This document shows, piece after piece, positions 14,950-18,999 of a stretch of DNA of 18,999 nt. Numbering within the stretch: position 1 is the first letter of the stretch; each line of letters begins with the position of its first letter. Made by a program: the position numbers and the translations under genes. This DNA is from an uncultured Eubacteriales bacterium (GTDB lineage Bacteria > Bacillota_A > Clostridia > Christensenellales > Aristaeellaceae). The stretch spans positions 1 through 18,999 of the forward strand of contig CALVKX010000012.1 in assembly GCA_944333375.1 (NCBI GenBank). The letters are read 5' to 3'. The notes under the pieces were generated by a model that was given only the letters and a program-made list of their open reading frames with translations, had not been told where the DNA came from and made no database searches.

Positions 14950-16353
14950 TCAGGGGCGCCGCCGCGCCTCCCAGGCTCCGCGCGTGAGGCGGAGCAGCGT
15001 GCCGGAGAGCAAAAACAGCGCGATCAGGTTGGGAATGGACATCAGGCCGTTGAAGGTCTCCGCGATGCTCCACAAAAGCCCCAGATCCACCGTGGCGCCC
15101 AGGATGGCGACCATCGAATAGACGATCATGAAGGGCGTGATGGCGCGGGAGGAGAAGAGAAACTCCACGCACCGCGCGCCGTAGAGCCCCCAGCCGATGA
15201 TGGTGGAGAAGGCGAAGCAGCACATGGCCACAGCGGTGAAGATGCTCACCCATCTTCCGTAGCTGGAGACAAAGCCGCTGATGGTCAGCTCCGCGCCTGC
15301 CGCCTGGCCGTAGCTCACCGGGACGCCGCTGAGCAAGATGACCAACGCGGTCAGGGTGCAGATGACGATGGTGTCGGCAAAGACCTCAAAGATGCCAAAC
15401 AGCCCCTGCCGCACCGGCTCCTGGGTGTCCGCACAGGCGTGGGCGATGGAGCCCGTGCCAAGGCCCGCCTCGTTGGAGAAGATGCCGCGCGCCACGCCCT
15501 TTTGCATGCTGGTGAAAAAGCTCCCCACCACGCCGCCGGTGACGGCCATGGGCTGGAAGGCGCCGGTGACGATGGCGCCCAGCACCGCGGGCACGCGCCC
15601 CAGATTGAGCGCCACCACGCCCAGCGCCAGCCCCACATAGAGCAGCGCCATGAAGGGCACCAGCTTTTCCGTCACGCGCCCGATGCGCTTGATGCCGCCC
15701 AGCAGCACCAGCAGAAGGATCAGTGCGATGGCGACGCCGATCAGCCACCGGCACAGTGTGACCGCGTCCGCCGGGAGCAGGCCGTAGCTGTCCAGCGCCG
15801 CGTTGATGGAGGCGGTGATGGTGTTGACCTGGGTGGCGTTGCCGGTGCCAAACACCGTGAAGACGCCAAAGACGGAATAGAGCACCGCCAGAAAGCGCCA
15901 GCGGGGGCTCAGGCCGTTTTTGATGTAGTACATGGGGCCGCCCACATAGTCGCCCTGCGCGTTGCGCTCGCGGAAATGGACCGCCAGGGTGACTTCCGCA
16001 AACTTGGTGCACATGCCAAGCAAGGCGCTGATCCACATCCAGAACACCGCGCCCGGCCCGCCGATGGCGATGGCGCCGGCTACGCCCGCGATGTTGCCCG
16101 TGCCCACCGTCGCCGCCAGCGCCGTGCACACGGCCTGGAAGGGGGTCATGGCGCCGTCCTGCGCCGTCTTTTTCTGGAACATGCGCCCCAGCGTGGCCCG
16201 AATGGCCATGGGAAAGCGCCGGATCTGGAAAAACCGGGTGCGCAGGCTCAGATACAGCCCCACCCCCAAAATGCAGACCATGGCCGGAAGGCCCCACACG
16301 AAGTTGTTGACGGCCTGGTTGACGGACGTGATGATCTCCAGAATGGGAATCAT
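14950..16353 (-). CDS. AGCS family sodium:alanine/glycine-type amino acid symporter
   Basis: The product is 467 residues with about ten or eleven membrane segments. AGCS landmarks include NNFVWGLPAMVCILGVGLYL, LRTRFFQIRRF, ALAATVGTGNIAGVAGAIAI, GPGAVFWMWISALLGM, TKFAEVTLAVHFRE, GGPMYYI and the GIFSNEAGLGTGSIAHACA block. The family imports alanine, glycine or related amino acids using sodium or protons; the exact substrate is not evident. The only ATG fitting the family N-terminus is at 16353, but its AAAGGAG site abuts it with no spacer, so real initiation may differ by a few codons. It has a TTGACA promoter and is divergent from the SH3-like protein gene. Confidence 0.93.
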   Translation of the reverse strand: MIPILEIITSVNQAVNNFVWGLPAMVCILGVGLYLSLRTRFFQIRRFPMAIRATLGRMFQKKTAQDGAMTPFQAVCTALAATVGTGNIAGVAGAIAIGGPGAVFWMWISALLGMCTKFAEVTLAVHFRERNAQGDYVGGPMYYIKNGLSPRWRFLAVLYSVFGVFTVFGTGNATQVNTITASINAALDSYGLLPADAVTLCRWLIGVAIALILLLVLLGGIKRIGRVTEKLVPFMALLYVGLALGVVALNLGRVPAVLGAIVTGAFQPMAVTGGVVGSFFTSMQKGVARGIFSNEAGLGTGSIAHACADTQEPVRQGLFGIFEVFADTIVICTLTALVILLSGVPVSYGQAAGAELTISGFVSSYGRWVSIFTAVAMCCFAFSTIIGWGLYGARCVEFLFSSRAITPFMIVYSMVAILGATVDLGLLWSIAETFNGLMSIPNLIALFLLSGTLLRLTRGAWEARRRP

Positions 16354-16360
16354 CTCCTTT
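16354..16360 (-). promoter_or_regulatory. Ribosome binding site directly abutting the symporter ATG
   Basis: AAAGGAG on the minus strand ends at 16354, and the only plausible ATG begins at 16353, so the spacer is zero. No ATG, GTG or TTG occurs in frame upstream before a TAG. Downstream in-frame alternatives are rare start codons: ATT at codon 2 or 4 and CTG at codon 5. The ATT at codon 4 would be 9 nt away. Confidence 0.6.
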
Positions 16361-16383
16361 GTAAGCTTGATACGCTGTGCACA

Positions 16384-16412
16384 AGCCTAGCAGGTATGGC
16401 GGAAATTGTCAA
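16384..16412 (-). promoter_or_regulatory. Predicted promoter of the AGCS symporter gene
   Basis: A perfect TTGACA (16412-16407, minus) is followed after 17 bp by TAGGCT (16389-16384), with TG one base before the -10. The weak -10 is offset by the consensus -35 and the extended element. The implied leader is only about 24 nt. Confidence 0.65.
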
Positions 16413-16434
16413 GAAAAACGCGAAAAGGGGAAGG

Positions 16435-16462
16435 TTTACATCTGTCCGCTCGTTTCTATGGT
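16435..16462 (+). promoter_or_regulatory. Possible promoter of the SH3-like protein gene
   Basis: TTTACA (16435-16440) and TATGGT (16457-16462) are separated by 16 bp, about 38 bp ahead of the start codon. It is the best pair in the divergent gap, but the -10 is only a partial match. Confidence 0.4.
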
Positions 16463-16499
16463 TGGCAGAAAAAAGCAGCGAGGCAAAGGAGGAAACCAC

Positions 16500-17687
16500 A
16501 TGAAACGGGCGTTGATGAAAGCCGCGGCGATGCTGCTGGCGCTTGCGCTGCCTGTCGCGGCGCACGGGCAGACGGTGAGGCAGACCGTCGTGGAGGACGG
16601 TCGGACACGGGAGACGCTTGTCACCTTTGCGCAGGATGCGCCGCAGGCCGTGCGCGACCTGATGGGGGGACACGGCCTCGGAGACGCGCGCTGCGTGTGC
16701 GGGGCGGCGCTGGAGGTGGAACCGATGGCCGGGGACGGAAATGTGGACGGCCTGCTGTTTACAAGCAGCGCGCTGATGGTGGTGGAACGCGGCGGAGCAT
16801 ATGCGCTGGTGGGCCTGCGCTGGGAACCGGGCGGCAGCAACGCGCGCGTGGAGGATTTTGGCGCCATGGGCCTGCCGCTGGGCGAGGGATGTACCGTGCG
16901 TCCCCTGTGGGATGAGAACAAGCGGCTGTGCGCCTTCGAGCTGCTGCTTCCCTCGGAGGGGGGTGAGGCGCGCTGGCGCCTTGGCTGCCACAGTATCAGC
17001 GGGTGGCAGGTCAGGGAGTACACGGACGCGGCGGGCCGTCGCACGGCGTTTTCCCTGAACGCGGAGGTGGAAACAGACGGCGAGCGGTTCTGCGTGCCGG
17101 TCAAGACGTGGCTTGCGGAGCGGACGCGGCTGGATAGCCTGCCCCTGACGGCCGGCGAGGCCCGCCGGCTGGAGGAGGAGAGCCGCGCGGCGCTTGAGGG
17201 GACGGACCTGTGCCTCATCTGGGGCGCGAACCTGCGCACGGAACCCACCTCCCGCTCGCGCAGCCTGGGCATGTATCATGTGGCACTTGCGCAGGTGCTG
17301 GGCCAAGAGCCGGGCACGGAGGTGCCCTGGTATCATGTGCGGGTGGGCGAAACGGAGGGCTATGTCAGCGGCAGGTATGTGGCTTTTCCCGCTGACTGGG
17401 CGAATTTTGTGCGCCGCGCGTCCGTCCCCTGCCCGGTGGCGGAGACGGACGGCGGGCCGCTGATGGCGGACATGGACGGCGGCGGCGCGCCGTACACGCT
17501 GGAAGCGGGGCGGCGTCTGCTCGTGCTGGCCGAGACGGAGGACGGCTGGCTGCACGTGTTTGTGCCTGAGGACGAGCCGGACGGCACGCTGGATCAGCCG
17601 GGGACCTACGGGTATCTTCGCCGGGAGGATGTCACGCTGTGGCTTGGCGCGGAGCCGGTTTTTCCCCCTTGCCCGCCCGTGGTATAA
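16500..17687 (+). CDS. Secreted protein with tandem SH3-like (SH3b-type) domains
   Basis: The product is 395 residues. The start at 16500 follows AAAGGAGG by 7 nt and opens into a signal peptide (residues 1-23, VAAHGQ region); the frame extends upstream to 16377 without a ribosome site. Residues about 25-225 are an unrecognised domain. Residues about 238-297 look like a bacterial SH3 domain: a WGANLRTEPTSRSRSLG start, then VPWYHVRVGETEGYVSGRYV. Residues about 318-381 look like a second, more divergent one, with a GRRLLVLAETEDGWLHVFVP core and GYLRREDV end. Such domains commonly bind wall peptides or crossbridges, so an envelope location is likely. No catalytic domain was recognised. The stop codon overlaps the -10 box of the next gene. 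Confidence 0.9.
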   Translation: MKRALMKAAAMLLALALPVAAHGQTVRQTVVEDGRTRETLVTFAQDAPQAVRDLMGGHGLGDARCVCGAALEVEPMAGDGNVDGLLFTSSALMVVERGGAYALVGLRWEPGGSNARVEDFGAMGLPLGEGCTVRPLWDENKRLCAFELLLPSEGGEARWRLGCHSISGWQVREYTDAAGRRTAFSLNAEVETDGERFCVPVKTWLAERTRLDSLPLTAGEARRLEEESRAALEGTDLCLIWGANLRTEPTSRSRSLGMYHVALAQVLGQEPGTEVPWYHVRVGETEGYVSGRYVAFPADWANFVRRASVPCPVAETDGGPLMADMDGGGAPYTLEAGRRLLVLAETEDGWLHVFVPEDEPDGTLDQPGTYGYLRREDVTLWLGAEPVFPPCPPVV

Positions 17688-17688
17688 T
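17683..17688 (+). promoter_or_regulatory. Extended -10 promoter box overlapping the SH3-protein stop codon
   Basis: TGGTATAAT gives a perfect TATAAT (17683-17688) with a TG extension. The TAA inside it (17685-17687) is the stop codon of the upstream gene. The -35 region is poor (TTTTCC at 17660-17665 with a 17-bp spacer). It lies about 28 bp ahead of the patatin-like gene. Confidence 0.6.
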
Positions 17689-17715
17689 GGACGCATCCCA
17701 TGTTGAGAGGAAGCG

Positions 17716-18576
17716 GTGCCCATGGAGCGGACGGGCTTTGTGCTGGAGGGCGGCGGCATGCGCGGCATCTATACCGCCGGCGTGCTGGACGAGATGATGG
17801 ACTGGGGCGTCAGGCCCGACGGGATTCTGGGCGTGTCGGCGGGCGCCATCCACGGGGCGAGCTTCGTCTCCGGCCAAAAGGGGCGAAACATCCGCTACAC
17901 CAAGCGGTACTGCCGCAACTGGCGCTTCATGAGCCTGCGTTCCCTGCTGCTCACGGGCGACTTGGTGGGCCGCGCCTTCAGCTACGAGGAGCTGCCCTAC
18001 CGGCTGGACCCGTTCGACTTCGACGCTTTTTTGAAAAGCCCCGTGCGCTTCTACGCGCTGGCGACCGACGTGGAAACGGGCGGAGCCATATGCCTGGACG
18101 GCAAGCGGGACGCGCATACGCTGCTGGAGGTCCTGCGCGCCAGCTCCTCCATGCCGCTGGTGTCCACCATCGTGGCATGGGAGGGGCGGCGCTACCTGGA
18201 CGGCGGCACGGCGGACTCGATCCCGCTCAAGCGCTTCGAGGACATGGGCTACACGCGCTGCCTCGTGGTGCGCACGCAGCCGGAGGGCTTTGTCAAGCGG
18301 CCGGACCGGGCGCTTGCGCTCATGCGCGCGCGTTACCGCCGCTATCCCGCCTTTGTCAGGGCCAGCGAGCGGCGGCATGAGGTCTACAACGCTTCGCTGG
18401 CCTACGCCGCTCAGGCCCAGGCCGAGGGGCGGGCCTTGGTGCTGTGTCCCTCCCGCCGCATCCCCATCGGGCGGGTGGAAAAGAACCCGGAGGTGTTGGA
18501 GGCGCAGTATCAGCTGGGTCGAGCCGACGCGCGGGCCGCGCGGGCGCGCATCGAGGGGTTCCTGGGGGCGAAGTGA
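17716..18576 (+). CDS. Patatin-like phospholipase family protein (YjjU-like)
   Basis: The product is 286 residues from a GTG at 17716, or 284 from the ATG at 17722. GAGAGG lies 5 nt before the GTG and 11 nt before the ATG, so the GTG is slightly preferred. The patatin fold's key elements are present: the oxyanion loop EGGGMRG (11-17), the nucleophile elbow GVSAG (Ser41) and the catalytic DGG with Asp162. A Ser-Asp dyad esterase or phospholipase acting on acyl lipids is expected. The bacterial subfamily's true substrate is generally unknown. No signal peptide or membrane segment is seen, so it is probably cytoplasmic. The C-terminal 100 residues match the helical tail typical of YjjU-type proteins. 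The gene may be read both from its own promoter and from the upstream gene. Confidence 0.92.
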   Translation: MPMERTGFVLEGGGMRGIYTAGVLDEMMDWGVRPDGILGVSAGAIHGASFVSGQKGRNIRYTKRYCRNWRFMSLRSLLLTGDLVGRAFSYEELPYRLDPFDFDAFLKSPVRFYALATDVETGGAICLDGKRDAHTLLEVLRASSSMPLVSTIVAWEGRRYLDGGTADSIPLKRFEDMGYTRCLVVRTQPEGFVKRPDRALALMRARYRRYPAFVRASERRHEVYNASLAYAAQAQAEGRALVLCPSRRIPIGRVEKNPEVLEAQYQLGRADARAARARIEGFLGAK

Positions 18577-18629
18577 GGGGAGTTTCGCCCCAAAACGCCG
18601 CAAAACAGGCATTTTCAAGCCGTACAGGC

Positions 18630-18658
18630 TTGCCAAAGCCGCCGTTTCGTTCTATAAT
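18630..18658 (+). promoter_or_regulatory. Strong predicted promoter of glnS
   Basis: TTGCCA (18630-18635) and a perfect TATAAT (18653-18658) are separated by 17 bp. The implied leader is about 50 nt, too short for a T-box riboswitch. The -35 also overlaps the right arm of a small CAAGCC-GTACA-GGCTTG hairpin (18616-18632). Confidence 0.8.
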
Positions 18659-18678
18659 GATGCGAACCGGCGGCTTTG
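18634..18678. repeat. 11-bp inverted repeat flanking the glnS -10 box
   Basis: CAAAGCCGCCG (18634-18644) and its exact complement CGGCGGCTTTG (18668-18678) are 23 bp apart and enclose the TATAAT. The right arm begins at about the transcription start. Read from upstream, the RNA would form a hairpin followed by TTCTG, a possible terminator of patatin transcripts. As DNA it could be a regulator site. Confidence 0.7.
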
Positions 18679-18715
18679 TTCTGCCTGGAAACATGATGGA
18701 AAGGAAGGCGCGAGC

Positions 18716-18999
<284 letters not shown>

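Noticed and set aside
18659..18715. T-box leader for glnS
   Set aside because: The promoter is only about 58 bp from the start codon, and no T-box sequence or specifier stem can fit.

Overview
The window looks like chromosomal DNA from a GC-rich, low-copy-element member of the Bacillota, most plausibly a gut-type Clostridia lineage. The basis is the strong AAGGAGG-type ribosome binding sites on nearly every gene, sigma-A-like -35/-10 boxes, and the gene families present: a DUF1540 cysteine protein, QueT, AzlCD, SecG, a LytR-CpsA-Psr protein, an AGCS symporter and multiple peptidoglycan-binding repeats. No rRNA, tRNA, CRISPR array, transposase or phage gene was seen. High GC gives very long open frames antisense to real genes; these were left out.

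Left part (1-9440) is dominated by exported, envelope-type proteins. A secreted protein ending in tandem GWVDDGS repeats runs off the left edge on the minus strand (1-1135). It is divergent from a four-domain peptidoglycan-binding protein with an uncharacterised C-terminal domain (1379-2980). A small DUF1540 protein (3042-3209, minus) and the queuosine-precursor transporter subunit QueT (3356-3853) follow. Next comes an apparent two-gene operon: a 1414-residue secreted multi-module protein with a PVPSET stalk, a Cys/His cluster and three related beta-rich modules (3957-8201), then a LytR-CpsA-Psr-like protein (8215-9384). The latter carries a cleavable-looking signal peptide instead of an obvious membrane anchor.

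Middle part (9463-14704) is transport and export. azlC and azlD overlap and probably form a branched-chain amino acid exporter. secG, on the minus strand, faces them across a shared bidirectional terminator. A minus-strand operon encodes a solute-binding protein, a MalF-like permease and a MalG-like permease with an unusual 258-residue N-terminal extension. It has no ATPase gene in the window. Its promoter region is AT-rich, with three phased copies of an octamer that may be operator sites.

Right part (14950-18999) holds an AGCS amino acid:cation symporter (minus) divergent from a secreted SH3-like domain protein. A patatin-like hydrolase follows, with a promoter box overlapping the SH3 gene's stop codon. 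Last is the 5' end of glnS (glutaminyl-tRNA synthetase), whose promoter sits inside an 11-bp inverted repeat. The strongest candidates for something undescribed are the multi-module surface protein with its LCP partner, the GWVDDGS-repeat protein, the extended MalG-like permease and the phased octamers.
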